Counted from the first letter of the stretch, positions 26,906 to 36,656 are shown. The stretch is DNA of 64,000 nt from Aureimonas sp. SK2 (GCF_029813115.1 NZ_JAPZDS010000018.1:1-64000); one strand, 5' to 3'. Numbers and translations: made by a program. Notes: generated by a model from the sequence alone, not told the origin.

Positions 26906-28483
26906 TCACCCCCATAGATCCAGTGTCGTGACGCCGTCGCCGAGGTCCTCGCGCATCCCGACGATGGTGAAGAGCTTGCCGTCGTCCATGCCGAAGCGCG
27001 GCAGGCGAAGCCGCACGACGTCGCCGAGATCGAGATCGCCGGCATAGCGGCTGGGTACCGGCACGTCGTAGCGGTCGCGCTGGCGGCCATAGAGCGCCAT
27101 GCGACGCGTCGCTTCGGCCTTGGCCGCCGCCTTGTCGACGAGAAGGGTCTGGAACGAGAGCTTCGGCGCCAGCTTGTGCAGCTCGGCCGTCGCGTCGTCC
27201 TTCACCTCTTCCTGCCGCCATTCCTTGGTGACGAAGGCCACGAAGTCGGGATTGGTCTCCCGCGTCGAGCCCGACAGGCTGTCCTCCGCCATCACCGCGT
27301 GGTTCAGCGAATGCTGCACGGTGATCGACTTCGCCGGCAAACCGCCGCCGCTGTCGCCCGTTGCCAGACGCTGAATGCCCGTGCCGTTCGCCTCGACGAT
27401 CTCGACATGCGTGAAGGTCCGCTTCGGCTCGCCCTTCGGCGCGTCGAACCGCACCAGGCGAAACACGCCGAGGCGGTCGGGCGAGATCGAGGCGCCGATG
27501 CTGTCGAGGATCGCGCTGATCGCCGCCAGCATGTTGACCGAACTCGCGCCTGGCCAGAACTGCACCTCGGCGCTGTTGGCGGCATCCAGCGCAGCAATGT
27601 CGCTGTCGAGGAAGTCTACCCCCGGCACCAAGCCGGCGCGCTCCATCAGGATGCGGCGGACCACCTTCCCTGCCGTCCGGTCAGCCGGCGCCGCCCCCTC
27701 GACGGCCTCCACCGTGATCGTCCCTTGCGTCGTCTCCGGGCCGAGCCGAATGAGGCCAAGCGCCAGGCACGTGGCATAGAACCCGCCGGCTATGGTGGAA
27801 GCCAGCAGGGCGGCGAGGGTCGGATAATCCTGCCCCGTCGCCGTCAGCGGCTCCCCGGCGTCGCGAACGGTGCGCACGGCGGACAGCTTGTGGCCAACGC
27901 CGTAGACTTGGTCGAACCGGTTGACGAGAACCGGCGCGACGAGCTTCGGCGCGCCGTAGAGGATCGCCCGTGGGGCGTCCTTCAGGTTCTCGTCACCCTC
28001 CGCCTCGATCATGCCCCCGGCGATCGTCGTGCCGGCATAGACCGCCTCCTGGATCGGCTTGTCGAGGATGGCGAGCCGAGTGCGGATGCGAAGGCGGATT
28101 TCTTCCCACGTCACGTCGACCTGTTCCACCGTGCCGCGGAACACCGCCTGCCGTGTCCCGAAGCGGGCGCGGGCGTTGGGAAGGCTCCAGATTGTGAGAT
28201 CGTAACCGTCGAAGGCGTACTCGAGGAGACGGTCGAGGCCGCCGTCCGAATTGTTCAGAAGGATCTCGCCCCGATCCACCTCCGCCGCCCCGGTGGTGCG
28301 GCCCTGGCCACCGAACAGGGCGCGGCGATAATCCCCGGTCGAGTTGATCCGGGGCTGGTAATGCACGTTCGGCACGTCGTCGTCCGGCCGGGTGTTGTAC
28401 CCGGCCGGGCCGACGCAGAACCGGAACACGGTGGCGGCACCGCTCTGCCGGTGCCGCCCCCCGAGGTCGATCAGGTACTGCAT
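26906..28483 (-). CDS. Tail tip / baseplate hub-like protein
   Basis: 525 aa. Begins MQYLIDLGGRHRQSGAATVFRF. The central part (WEEIRLRIRTRLAILDKPIQEAVYAGT) and C-terminus (DLDLGDVVRLRLPRFGMDDGK) look like a structural protein that follows the tape measure in siphovirus tail operons. It is 9 bases downstream of the tape measure gene. Host-contact hub is inferred. Confidence 0.72.
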   Translation of the reverse strand: MQYLIDLGGRHRQSGAATVFRFCVGPAGYNTRPDDDVPNVHYQPRINSTGDYRRALFGGQGRTTGAAEVDRGEILLNNSDGGLDRLLEYAFDGYDLTIWSLPNARARFGTRQAVFRGTVEQVDVTWEEIRLRIRTRLAILDKPIQEAVYAGTTIAGGMIEAEGDENLKDAPRAILYGAPKLVAPVLVNRFDQVYGVGHKLSAVRTVRDAGEPLTATGQDYPTLAALLASTIAGGFYATCLALGLIRLGPETTQGTITVEAVEGAAPADRTAGKVVRRILMERAGLVPGVDFLDSDIAALDAANSAEVQFWPGASSVNMLAAISAILDSIGASISPDRLGVFRLVRFDAPKGEPKRTFTHVEIVEANGTGIQRLATGDSGGGLPAKSITVQHSLNHAVMAEDSLSGSTRETNPDFVAFVTKEWRQEEVKDDATAELHKLAPKLSFQTLLVDKAAAKAEATRRMALYGRQRDRYDVPVPSRYAGDLDLGDVVRLRLPRFGMDDGKLFTIVGMREDLGDGVTTLDLWG

Positions 28484-28492
28484 GGATCTCCC

Positions 28493-31400
28493 TCACGCTG
28501 CGAGGTCGAGCGCCTGCTTGACCTTTCCGAGGAGTTGGTTGGTCTTCTCGATACGCTCCCGCGTTTCCTGGCCGGAGGCGTAGACGATGTCGCCGAGGCG
28601 CCGCAGCTCGCTCTGGAGCTGCATGTCCGCAGCGCTGCCGGAATTGGCCGCCCGCAAGGGGCGCGCCCGCTCCGGCACCACGACGGCGGGCAGACGCCCG
28701 GTGCGGTTGATTTCGTCGAGCGTGGACACGCCGAGCGCGGCGACAGCCGCCGCGCGCAGCATGTATTCTCCGTTCGACGCGTTCACCGGCACCGAGTCCG
28801 AAGTGGACGTCCCCGGCCCGGTGATCAGCCCGCCACCGGCACGGTTGATGCCGATGTACTGCTGGATCACCCCGATCACGGCAGCGAGCTGTTCCGCCGG
28901 CAGGCTCTCGCGCCACGAGCGGAAAGGATCGCTCCCGTCCGCCTGGAAGCCGTAGTTGCCGGTGTAACGAAGGCCGAGCTGCCGAATGCCAGCGTCGATC
29001 GCACGGTTGCGCTCCGGGTTCGCCCCGAAGGTCCGATTGCCGTCCACCTGCTTCTGTAGCTCCTTCTCCGCCTTCTCGGCCGCGATCCACTCGCCCATGA
29101 GCGTGGCGAGCGACTTCGTGTTGTCGTCGATCGCCTCCAGGAAGGACGCCTGGGTTTTCATGTAAGCGAGTTCGGCGCTCGCCTTGGCGTCGGCCGACTT
29201 CAGCGTGCCCTGCACCTCGTCGAAGACGCGATAGAAGGCCTCGCTCGACGCGTAGTAGTCCCGCGCCGCATCCAGATACTCCTGGCTGACGCCGAGGAGC
29301 TTCTGCTGCGCCTCCGGATCGCCGGAGGCCGCCAGCGCCGCGACGTCCCGGAACGAGGCCGCCGCGGCATCTACCTTCGCCTTGCCCGACAGGGGCGACG
29401 TGTCGGAGAGGTTCATGCCCGACACGAACTCGCGCAGGGACTTCACCCAATCCACCGTCCGCTGGTAGGCGGACTGGAGCTTGGCTTCCGCATCGGCCCG
29501 CGCCGCCGTGAGTTCGGTGAGGCGGCTTTCCAAGAACGCCTGGTAATTCTCCTGCACCTGTTCCGTCGTGACGGTGACAGCCTCGGAGAAGGACTTCACC
29601 ACCCCGGCCAGCTCGGGGAACTTCGCCACCAGGGCATCGAAGGCCGAGCCGGTCAGTTCCGACCCGTTGACGATGTCCTGCGCGGCCAGCTTGAACCAGT
29701 CCATCACAAGGGATGGATCTTCGTTCAGGAGAGCTGCGTCCGCGAGCATGGTGTCACGGACCTTCAGAAGCTCCGCGACATCGTTGAGGTAGCCGACGCC
29801 CGACAGGTCGTTGATGCGCGCCTTGATGTCCTCGACGAACGTCTTGCGCACCCGATCGATCGCCTGGGTCAGCCGATCGTTGATGTCGGCCGCCGCCTTG
29901 AGGGACGTATCCCCCAACTCGACCAGCACCGACACGAGCCCCGCCGCCGTGCCCCTGAGACCCTGCAGGGCATTGCCGACGTCGGACACGGTCTTGTCCG
30001 TGAACAGCATCGACAGGGCGTATTCGCGCGAGGCCTCCTTCGCCTTGCGGACATTCTCCTCCCGCTCGGAGCGTGTGCGCTCCTCGATCGCGTCATACTC
30101 GGCCGAGTAGCGGGGATCGACGACGTCGCCGGTTCCCATCCAGGCCTCGCCGTAGGCGACCTTCACGTCGTCCACGAACTGCTGGACCTTGGTCTTCAGC
30201 TGCGCGGCCGCGTCACGCCCCTTGGAGAAAGCGTTGTCGATGCCGAGCCCGCTGGCCAGGCTTTCCAGGGCGGGCGCGAAGCCCTCCCGGAACTTGTCGA
30301 TTTCCTTGTGCCAGGCCTCCGAGATCTTGATGAACGTGTCCGACCACTCGGCCGACGAATTGCCCGAACCCATCTTCCAGGCCTTCGAGCCGACGTCGAT
30401 GAAGCCGCGCAGCGTGTTCCACCGTTCAGACATGAAGGCGCGCAGGTTGCCCGTCTCCTCGCCGGAGAGGGATTTCTTGAACGCCTGGTACTGAGGCTGG
30501 ACCTCCGCCCATTTGTCCGCCGCCTGCTGGTGAGCGGCCTTGCGCTGGGCACGACCGCCGAGAACACCGCCAAGGGCACCCGCCGCCAGGCCGATCAGCC
30601 CGCCGATCGGGCCACCGGCCATGAAGCCGCCGAGCGCGCCCTGCAGTCCCCCCATGACGGGGGAGCCGCCCTGATAACCGGCTGAGAAGCCACCGAGACC
30701 GGCGGACAGCCCGCCCATGGCGCTGAAGCCCGGATACTGGACGCCGAGGATCGACCCCGCCTGGCTGAAGCCGTTCCACCCCGTCGCATTGCCGGCGGCA
30801 TCGGTACGGATCGTCGGGCGCGACGTCGGAACGGGAATGTTCCCGAGCCGGCGCTGCGCGTCCACGACGCCCTCGGACGTGCCCTTGCGGATCACGCGCG
30901 TGTCGTTCGTGGATGAGGCGGTGTTCTGGCCGAGCACCCCGGCCCGATAGGCGCCGAGGATCTCGCCCTCACCGACCCGGCGGAAGCCCTCCCATTCATT
31001 ACGCAGGCCGCTCGCGCTGGCACCGCGCCGCTGCGCGAGCGTCAGCGCCAGACGGTCCTGCAGCTCGGGCGAGTACAGCTGCGACCCGTCGAGCCCCAGC
31101 TCCTCGCGCAGGCCTCGAAGGGTGGTGCGGACGATCTGGTAGGCGCCGAGCGCCGAGGAATTGTAGGTGTTCCCCGGATGCCGCAGCATCGACGTCTGAA
31201 GGGCGTCGATCTGATTGAGCGTCATGCCCGTCAGATTGCGCTCGCCACCCGTGAACCGGCCATACGCCAGCGACGTGTTGTAGCCGTTGGCCCCCGCCGT
31301 CCCCTCCGCCCGCCGGATCAGATCCAGAAAGGCGTTGCCGGCGCGCGCGACGGTCGTGCTGGCCGTTGCCGGCAGCGAAACCGTGACAGGCGCCAGCGGC

Positions 31401-33982
31401 GCGCGGTCTACACGGCCGACAGGGGCCGCGAAGGTCCGCTCGACGGAGGAGCTACGCGACGGGGCGCTGAGAAGCTGCCCGATCGCCCCCGTCGCCTGCG
31501 CGACCGTCGAGCCGCCCTGCCCGCCCGTGCCGAAGAGACCTGCGAAGATCTGATCGAAGCCCTTTTGAGCGAGACGGTTGCCGAGCTGCGCGAAGGCGCC
31601 GACGAAAGTTTCCAGGATGCCCTTGCCGGATGACAGCGACGAGAAGAAGCTGCCGGCGGCCTCGCGCAGGTCGTCGAAGGCCTCCGTCTGCCGATCCAGC
31701 ACCGTTTCCATCGACGCGATCTGGCGGGCGTTCTCGACATAGCTCTGCCCCCAAGCGCTGTTGAGGTCGATCCCCTGCCGGCGAAGCTCCATCTCCGCCT
31801 GAAGCGTCGCGAGCGCCTCGCGACGGGCATCGTCGTTCAACCCGATCAGGCCGATCTCGGCCTGCAGGCGACGCATCTCTTCCTCCTGCGCGGAGAACAG
31901 CGAGCGGCGCACCGTGGCGTCGAGCGTCTCCAGTTCGAGGTTGCGAGCCTCAGTCAGATCGCGAACGGCGGCCTCGGACCCCTCGGCCAGGCGGATTTGC
32001 TCGGCATACTGCGCGTTCACCGCGGCGACCTCGGCGGCATAGCCGTCCAGCCCAGCCTGTTCCCGGCCGATGCGGGCCTGACGCAGCGCCTCCGCCGCCT
32101 CGCTCTCGGCCTGCGCGTACACCATGACGGATGCCGCTGCCGCCCTGCGCTCGATCTCCTCCCTGTTCGCGCCCGGCTCAGACAGCGCCAGGCGCTCGCG
32201 CTGGGCCGCCAGAAGCGCCCGCTCTGCCACCGTCCGGGCGGTGATGCCCTGGACGTCCAGCTCGCGGCCCTGGCGAAGCACCTCCTCCTGGCGCTCGATT
32301 TCCTTGAGGGCAGCGAGACGCTGAGCCTCGGCCGTGTTCATCCGGCCCTCGATGGCGCGCGGATTGTCGTCGAGCGACCGAATGGCGGCCACACGCTCGC
32401 GATAGGCCTGTTCGATCTTCTGCCGCTCCGTACGGTTGTCCGGCAGGAAGCGGTCGAAGGCGTCCACCGCCTTCCGGTAGTTGTCGTTGGCGATCTCGCG
32501 CTTCTGTTCGCGGATCGCGTTGGTGATTGCCTTGATCCGGGCTTCCACCTCTTCCGCCTGCCGGGCGCCGTCGCGCATCCGCTCGCCGATCTCGCGCAGA
32601 TCGTCGGGCAGCTGCTTGTCGAGAAGGATCCTCTCGACCTCCTCGCGCAGTGACTGCGCCGAGCGACGGCCCGCCTCGAACTCGGCGCCGAGATACCCGA
32701 AGGTACCCCGGTTTGTCTCGCCCTGTCCCATACGGAACAGCTCGCGCATGGGACCGAAGGGGTTCAGCGTTTCCAGCATGCCCGGCTTGCCGGCATCCAC
32801 CAGCGTGTCGGCAAGGGCGGCTCTGGCGGCGACCTGTTCCTTCGCGAGAAGCGCGAGTTGGCGGCGCGCGTCCTCCGTCGACCGGATCATCTCCCGGTCG
32901 AAGATCCGGCCCATGACGGACCCGAGATCGCCCTGCGCCGTCTGCAACGTGCGGATCGAGGCCGCATAGGAGTTGGCGGCCTTCTCCGCCTTCTCCAAGT
33001 TGGCGGCCGTGTCGTTGCCGAAGTAGCGGGCGGCGAGCGCCGCTGCGCCGAGCGCCCCCATCACCAGCGTCGTCGGCGTCATCAGCCCCATCATGGTGGT
33101 GCCGATCGCCTTCAACGAGCCGCGCACGCCGCCGGGGCCGTCCTGCAGCGCCTGGACGATCTGGCCCGCCTGACTGGAGATGATCTGGAACGGGCTGGCG
33201 CCCATCGCCCACATCGTCAGGAGGTCGTTCGTCTGATACCCCAGGTTCTTCATCTGGTCCTGGGTCAGGCGGATGTTGTCGTTCGCGGTGGTGAGGCGCC
33301 GCGAGGTGTTGTCGTATTCCTTGTTCAGCTGCTGCGTGCGCAGGATCACCTCGTCGTCGGTGATCGCACCGGCAACCCGGAGCGCCTGAGCTTCGGCGAG
33401 TTCCGCATTCAGCTTGGCCTGCGCGGCCGTCAGCGGATCCAGCTCGGCGCGAAACCGCGCCGTGCGCTGCGCCAGGTCCTCGGCGGCCTTGGCCTGCGCG
33501 CGCAGGGCCTCCTGGCTTTCCTCCGCCTGTTTCAGCATGCCGCGCAGCATGGCGCGCGTCTGATCGTCGAAGCTCTTGGCGGCGCCGATCGCCGCCTTCA
33601 TCGGCGAGAGGTCGACGTCGGGCGACAGCTTCGGCGCGACGGCGCGCTGGAACGTCCGCAGGAGATTGTCTACCGCGCCGTCCAGCGCCGCGACGTCGCT
33701 CTTGCCGTCATCGGCCGCGCGGCTGACGACGCGCAGGCCGCGCTCCAGAGCCTTCCATGCAGCGGGCGATCCTTCGAGGCGCTTCTGCAGCTCCTGGAAC
33801 GCTGCGGTCGGATTGCGGATCGAACGCCCAGCTTCCTCGTACACGCGGGCGTTCTCGCCCGCCGCCTGACCAGCACGGGCATGCGCTGCCGCGAGGCCGT
33901 CGAGTGCCGTCTTGGTCTGGTCGATCCCCTCGGCCTTGCCACGGAAGACAAGCTCTTCGATGCGCGTTTCCGTGACGGCCAT
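28493..33982 (-). CDS. Tail tape measure protein with embedded lysozyme-like domain
   Basis: 1829 aa from the ATG at 33982, with ribosome site AGGAG. The N-terminal part is the usual helical scaffold (ALDGLAAAHARAGQAAGENA; TMMGLMTPTTLVMGALGAAALAA). At about 880-990 is a muramidase-like domain (FLDLIRRAEGT with candidate catalytic Glu893, HPGNTYNSSALGAYQIVRTT, LYSPELQDRLAL), like GH104-type phage lysozymes. Gly-rich hydrophobic segments follow (LGGFMAGGPIGGLIGLAAGALGGVLGG). It sets tail length and may help DNA cross the cell wall by local peptidoglycan cleavage. As is usual, the tail chaperone genes are just upstream. Confidence 0.9.
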   Translation of the reverse strand: MAVTETRIEELVFRGKAEGIDQTKTALDGLAAAHARAGQAAGENARVYEEAGRSIRNPTAAFQELQKRLEGSPAAWKALERGLRVVSRAADDGKSDVAALDGAVDNLLRTFQRAVAPKLSPDVDLSPMKAAIGAAKSFDDQTRAMLRGMLKQAEESQEALRAQAKAAEDLAQRTARFRAELDPLTAAQAKLNAELAEAQALRVAGAITDDEVILRTQQLNKEYDNTSRRLTTANDNIRLTQDQMKNLGYQTNDLLTMWAMGASPFQIISSQAGQIVQALQDGPGGVRGSLKAIGTTMMGLMTPTTLVMGALGAAALAARYFGNDTAANLEKAEKAANSYAASIRTLQTAQGDLGSVMGRIFDREMIRSTEDARRQLALLAKEQVAARAALADTLVDAGKPGMLETLNPFGPMRELFRMGQGETNRGTFGYLGAEFEAGRRSAQSLREEVERILLDKQLPDDLREIGERMRDGARQAEEVEARIKAITNAIREQKREIANDNYRKAVDAFDRFLPDNRTERQKIEQAYRERVAAIRSLDDNPRAIEGRMNTAEAQRLAALKEIERQEEVLRQGRELDVQGITARTVAERALLAAQRERLALSEPGANREEIERRAAAASVMVYAQAESEAAEALRQARIGREQAGLDGYAAEVAAVNAQYAEQIRLAEGSEAAVRDLTEARNLELETLDATVRRSLFSAQEEEMRRLQAEIGLIGLNDDARREALATLQAEMELRRQGIDLNSAWGQSYVENARQIASMETVLDRQTEAFDDLREAAGSFFSSLSSGKGILETFVGAFAQLGNRLAQKGFDQIFAGLFGTGGQGGSTVAQATGAIGQLLSAPSRSSSVERTFAAPVGRVDRAPLAPVTVSLPATASTTVARAGNAFLDLIRRAEGTAGANGYNTSLAYGRFTGGERNLTGMTLNQIDALQTSMLRHPGNTYNSSALGAYQIVRTTLRGLREELGLDGSQLYSPELQDRLALTLAQRRGASASGLRNEWEGFRRVGEGEILGAYRAGVLGQNTASSTNDTRVIRKGTSEGVVDAQRRLGNIPVPTSRPTIRTDAAGNATGWNGFSQAGSILGVQYPGFSAMGGLSAGLGGFSAGYQGGSPVMGGLQGALGGFMAGGPIGGLIGLAAGALGGVLGGRAQRKAAHQQAADKWAEVQPQYQAFKKSLSGEETGNLRAFMSERWNTLRGFIDVGSKAWKMGSGNSSAEWSDTFIKISEAWHKEIDKFREGFAPALESLASGLGIDNAFSKGRDAAAQLKTKVQQFVDDVKVAYGEAWMGTGDVVDPRYSAEYDAIEERTRSEREENVRKAKEASREYALSMLFTDKTVSDVGNALQGLRGTAAGLVSVLVELGDTSLKAAADINDRLTQAIDRVRKTFVEDIKARINDLSGVGYLNDVAELLKVRDTMLADAALLNEDPSLVMDWFKLAAQDIVNGSELTGSAFDALVAKFPELAGVVKSFSEAVTVTTEQVQENYQAFLESRLTELTAARADAEAKLQSAYQRTVDWVKSLREFVSGMNLSDTSPLSGKAKVDAAAASFRDVAALAASGDPEAQQKLLGVSQEYLDAARDYYASSEAFYRVFDEVQGTLKSADAKASAELAYMKTQASFLEAIDDNTKSLATLMGEWIAAEKAEKELQKQVDGNRTFGANPERNRAIDAGIRQLGLRYTGNYGFQADGSDPFRSWRESLPAEQLAAVIGVIQQYIGINRAGGGLITGPGTSTSDSVPVNASNGEYMLRAAAVAALGVSTLDEINRTGRLPAVVVPERARPLRAANSGSAADMQLQSELRRLGDIVYASGQETRERIEKTNQLLGKVKQALDLAA

Positions 33983-34024
33983 GGGAACTCCTATCGCGAT
34001 GGGAAAGGCGGCTGCGTGGGCCGC

Positions 34025-34662
34025 CTACTCGTCTTCGTCGGACTGCCGCCACAGCATCTGCATGACGCTGAGGGCGCTCGCGGCCATTTCGTCGTCGGTC
34101 TGATCGGGCGGGGGCGGGTCCTCGACCTCGTAGCGGTGCAGCCGAAGCTGGAACCGCTCCTCGGCGCCGCGCTCTTCGAGCGCCGTATCGATCGCCAGGC
34201 GCAGACGGCCGAGATCGCAAGACATGATCGCGTCGTCCGACCACGCCGGCAGAAGGCGGATCGCCGCCTGATAGATCGAGACGAACAGCTCGTCGGGCGT
34301 CAGCCCGCGGCGCCGTTTCCCGCCTGTCCCTCGTCGGGGGCCTGATCGTCTTCCGTCTCCGGATCGCGACCGCCGTTCCGGCACATGCCAACGAACTTGC
34401 TGAGCGGCACGACGAGCTTGTTCATGCCGGCGCTCCAGACCATCTCCTTCAGATCGTCGGTGGAGATGTTCTTGGCCGTCACGATGCCGGTTTTGACGAT
34501 CGACTGGTAGACGTCGAGATTGCTGTTCAGGAGGCCCTGCACGGCGCCGTCGAAGCCGCCGAACTGGCGAGAGATCGCGGTGGCGTTCTTCAGGTTGGCG
34601 CGCAGGAGATGGGTCTCGCCGCCGAGTTCGACCTCGACGTCGTTGGAAAGCTTCGTGCTCAT
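34025..34662 (-). CDS. Tail assembly chaperone long form by -1 frameshift
   Basis: Joins the 34300-34662 frame to the 34028-34315 frame. On the minus strand the heptamer G-GGA-AAC (34321 down to 34315) lies in the correct zero-frame register, and a -1 slip yields ...GQAGN then RRRGLTPDELFVSIYQAAIRL. The fusion would be 212 aa (116 + 96). The downstream frame has no suitable start of its own. This is the gpG/gpGT strategy of lambda-like tails, placed as expected directly before the tape measure. Confidence 0.82.
34300..34662 (-). CDS. Tail assembly chaperone short form
   Basis: 120 aa (MSTKLSNDVEVELGGETHLL and onward), ending four residues after the slippery codons. Such proteins coat the tape measure during tail assembly and are not part of the virion. 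The helical middle (LKNATAISRQFGGFDGAVQG) fits the family. Confidence 0.82.
   Translation of the reverse strand: MSTKLSNDVEVELGGETHLLRANLKNATAISRQFGGFDGAVQGLLNSNLDVYQSIVKTGIVTAKNISTDDLKEMVWSAGMNKLVVPLSKFVGMCRNGGRDPETEDDQAPDEGQAGNGAAG
34315..34321 (-). promoter_or_regulatory. Programmed -1 frameshift site G-GGA-AAC
   Basis: Canonical X-XXY-YYZ heptamer, in the zero frame of the short chaperone as GCG GGA AAC. It is 16 bases before the zero-frame stop codon. GC-rich downstream sequence could form a stimulatory structure, but none was verified. Confidence 0.82.
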
Positions 34663-34709
34663 AGGATGGTCCTCGATCGGTTCGGATCGTTCGGGTTCGG
34701 AAGGGGTGA

Positions 34710-34740
34710 GCGGCGGCGCGCCCGAACAACACGCCGCCGC
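34710..34740 (-). other. GC-rich stem-loop upstream of the chaperone genes
   Basis: GCGGCGGCG (34710-34718) pairs with CGCCGCCGC (34732-34740), 9 bp with a 13-base loop, in the 118-base gap between tail tube and chaperone genes. No T-run follows, so it is not a standard terminator; transcript processing or stability is possible. Confidence 0.5.
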
Positions 34741-34780
34741 CCGTCACGCCCGCGGCCTAAGAATTCGCGGGCGATGGGGA

Positions 34781-35245
34781 TCAGGCCGGGGTTTCGGTGA
34801 CCGGCTTGTCGTCGAGTTCCAGGGTGAGCTGGAGCTTCTGCGTGTCGTTCGCGCCGCCGAAGTCCTTCTGGTTCGACATCACGTAGGCCGGGAAGTAGTC
34901 GATCTGGACCTTGCCCTTGCCGATCGGGATCTCGACCTTGATGTTGAAGCGCTCGTGGGACTCCACCGCCTCGATCGCGGCGAGCTGCCCGACGTCCTCC
35001 GGCTGACGATCGCAGGTGAGCGCCATCGACCCGTAGTTGATCGAGCCCTTGGCCTTCTTCGTCTGACCGGAGTTCACATGGTCGGACGTGATCAGCTGGC
35101 GCGTGCCGCCGTAGCCGCCGATGTTCGTCAGGCCGTCGATCGCCTTGTAGGTCGCGTCGGCTTTGGCGCTGGCGAGGGTGAACGTATCGTCGGCGATGGC
35201 GCCGATCGACACCTTCGTCTTTGCGGTTTTGATGATCCGGCCCAC
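34781..35245 (-). CDS. Major tail tube protein
   Basis: 154 aa from a GTG at 35245 (reads VGRIIKTAKTKVSIGAIADD). The start is fixed by AGGAGGT 4-5 bases upstream (35250-35256); the ATG at 35272 lies before this site and overlaps the hairpin. Features such as FTLASAKADATYKAIDGLTNIGG and KLQLTLELDD fit siphovirus tail tube proteins. Likely the most abundant tail protein. Confidence 0.82.
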   Translation of the reverse strand: MGRIIKTAKTKVSIGAIADDTFTLASAKADATYKAIDGLTNIGGYGGTRQLITSDHVNSGQTKKAKGSINYGSMALTCDRQPEDVGQLAAIEAVESHERFNIKVEIPIGKGKVQIDYFPAYVMSNQKDFGGANDTQKLQLTLELDDKPVTETPA

Positions 35246-35270
35246 GGCCGACCTCCTATGTTGGGGCAAC

Positions 35271-35294
35271 AAAAAAGCCGCCCATGGGGCGGCC
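35271..35294 (-). terminator. Intrinsic terminator-like hairpin before the tail tube gene
   Basis: GCCGCCC (35277-35283) pairs with GGGCGGC (35287-35293) and is followed on the minus strand by TTTTTT. It is 32 bases before the tail tube start. Confidence 0.8.
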
Positions 35295-35332
35295 TGGACG
35301 TCTCGCCGGGGCGAGGGGTTTGGGCTTGCGGC

Positions 35333-35569
35333 TTAGTCGGGCTTGGACCCGGCACCGCTCTCGCCCGCCGGCTTACGGCCACCGGGTGCGGGCTCGGGCT
35401 TCTTCTCGCCCTCGATCTGGATGGTGCCGATGGCGAGCTTCGCCACGACATGCGGATTGTCGGCCTCGATCTGGACCGACTTCGTCTCGCCCGGCAGGAT
35501 TTCGACGCTGCCTTTTCCCTTCTGGGGAAGCGTCGTGCTCCGCTCGGACACGTTCGTCACGTTGATCAT
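35333..35569 (-). CDS. Small phage structural protein, hypothetical
   Basis: 78 aa. An N-terminal beta-rich part (VTNVSERSTTLPQKGKGSVEILPGETKSVQIEA) and a Pro/Gly/Lys-rich tail. Overlaps the preceding gene by 4 bases. Role unknown; it may be a minor tail or head-tail protein. Confidence 0.65.
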   Translation of the reverse strand: MINVTNVSERSTTLPQKGKGSVEILPGETKSVQIEADNPHVVAKLAIGTIQIEGEKKPEPAPGGRKPAGESGAGSKPD

Positions 35570-35991
35570 GGTTCCGCCTTCTGGAATTGGAACTCGTAGG
35601 GGACGCTGAAGCTCAATCGGAAGAACGCGTCCGTCTCGTTCCGATCATCGACGACGGGGGAGCCCGCCGACAGGCAGACCACCCCGTCGAACTCCTCGCC
35701 GCGAAACAGTGAGGCGATCTGTTCCGCCCACATCGGGCCGAGCGACAGGCCCTCGCCCTTCGGCAAGGTGATCACGAAGCGGAACGCACCGTCCTCGCGC
35801 CACCACTGCCCGCCGGGCGCGCCGACCGTTGCCGGATCCGACGTCGAATACGGGAACTGGAGAACCACGAATGCCGAATGCGAGCGATCCGCGCCCGGCC
35901 TCCGGTTGATCTCGCGGATCGGGCAGTCAGGCTCCTGGAAGCCGGCAGCGAGCCGAGCGGCGACCGCCGACATGACGATGGGATGGGCCAT
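35566..35991 (-). CDS. Tail terminator/completion-like protein
   Basis: 141 aa from the ATG at 35991 (MAHPIVMSAVAARLAAG). Its length, position between the neck and tail tube genes, and pattern (FRFVITLPKGEGLSLGPMWAEQIASLFRG) fit proteins that cap the tail tube. The start overlaps the upstream stop (TGATG). Confidence 0.65.
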   Translation of the reverse strand: MAHPIVMSAVAARLAAGFQEPDCPIREINRRPGADRSHSAFVVLQFPYSTSDPATVGAPGGQWWREDGAFRFVITLPKGEGLSLGPMWAEQIASLFRGEEFDGVVCLSAGSPVVDDRNETDAFFRLSFSVPYEFQFQKAEP

Positions 35992-36656
35992 CAGTGGGGC
36001 CTCACGAAGATAGTGGGTTGCCGGCGCCGCCACTCGTCGAGCGCGGCGTCCTTCAGGTCCCGGTCGTTGCGTTGCATCGTCGTCTTGCCCGCCCAGGCTT
36101 CGAGCGGCACGGCACCCTGGAGCGCCTGCCAGCCGAAGGTCACCTTGGCGACGTTGCCGAAGCGGTGACCGGCGACCGCCGCTACGCCTTCGTAGAGGCC
36201 GTCCGGGACCTTCTTCGACCAGCCCTTCTCGATCCGGCGCGCATAGGGCTGCACGTTCACGAACGTATAAAGCTGCCCATCAGGGATCGGCGTCTTCGGA
36301 TCGTGCGGCTCACCATCGACGTACATCACATGGCTTTGGCTGAAGCGCCCGGACAGAACCGGGGAGTTCCGCCGCAGCTCGGCGCCGATCCACACAAGGA
36401 CGTCGTTCAGGAGGTCGAAGCGGGCGACGATCACGCCGTCCGGCTTCACGGAGATCAGCGGCGCGCCTTCCCGGCCGTCGACAATCTGGCGATGCGGGGC
36501 AAGCTGTCCGGACCCGCCGCCGTTGATCTGTTTCGCCTCCGTGATCTTGTCGAGCGCATAGGCGGCGAGGCGCTGCGAGCGGACACGGGGCGAAAGGTGG
36601 CGCTCGAATGCCAGCTCGACCTCCCGGAAGATCGGCGCGATCTTCGGCGGCTTCAC
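35991..36656 (-). CDS. HK97 gp10-like neck/minor tail protein
   Basis: 221 aa from a GTG at 36656 that overlaps the previous stop (GTGA). VKPPKIAPIFREVELAFERH, then LLNDVLVWIGAELRRNSPVLSG, a pattern like gp10-type head-tail joining proteins (usually shorter, about 120-150 aa). Position in the head-tail connector block supports this. Confidence 0.62.
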   Translation of the reverse strand: MKPPKIAPIFREVELAFERHLSPRVRSQRLAAYALDKITEAKQINGGGSGQLAPHRQIVDGREGAPLISVKPDGVIVARFDLLNDVLVWIGAELRRNSPVLSGRFSQSHVMYVDGEPHDPKTPIPDGQLYTFVNVQPYARRIEKGWSKKVPDGLYEGVAAVAGHRFGNVAKVTFGWQALQGAVPLEAWAGKTTMQRNDRDLKDAALDEWRRRQPTIFVRPH

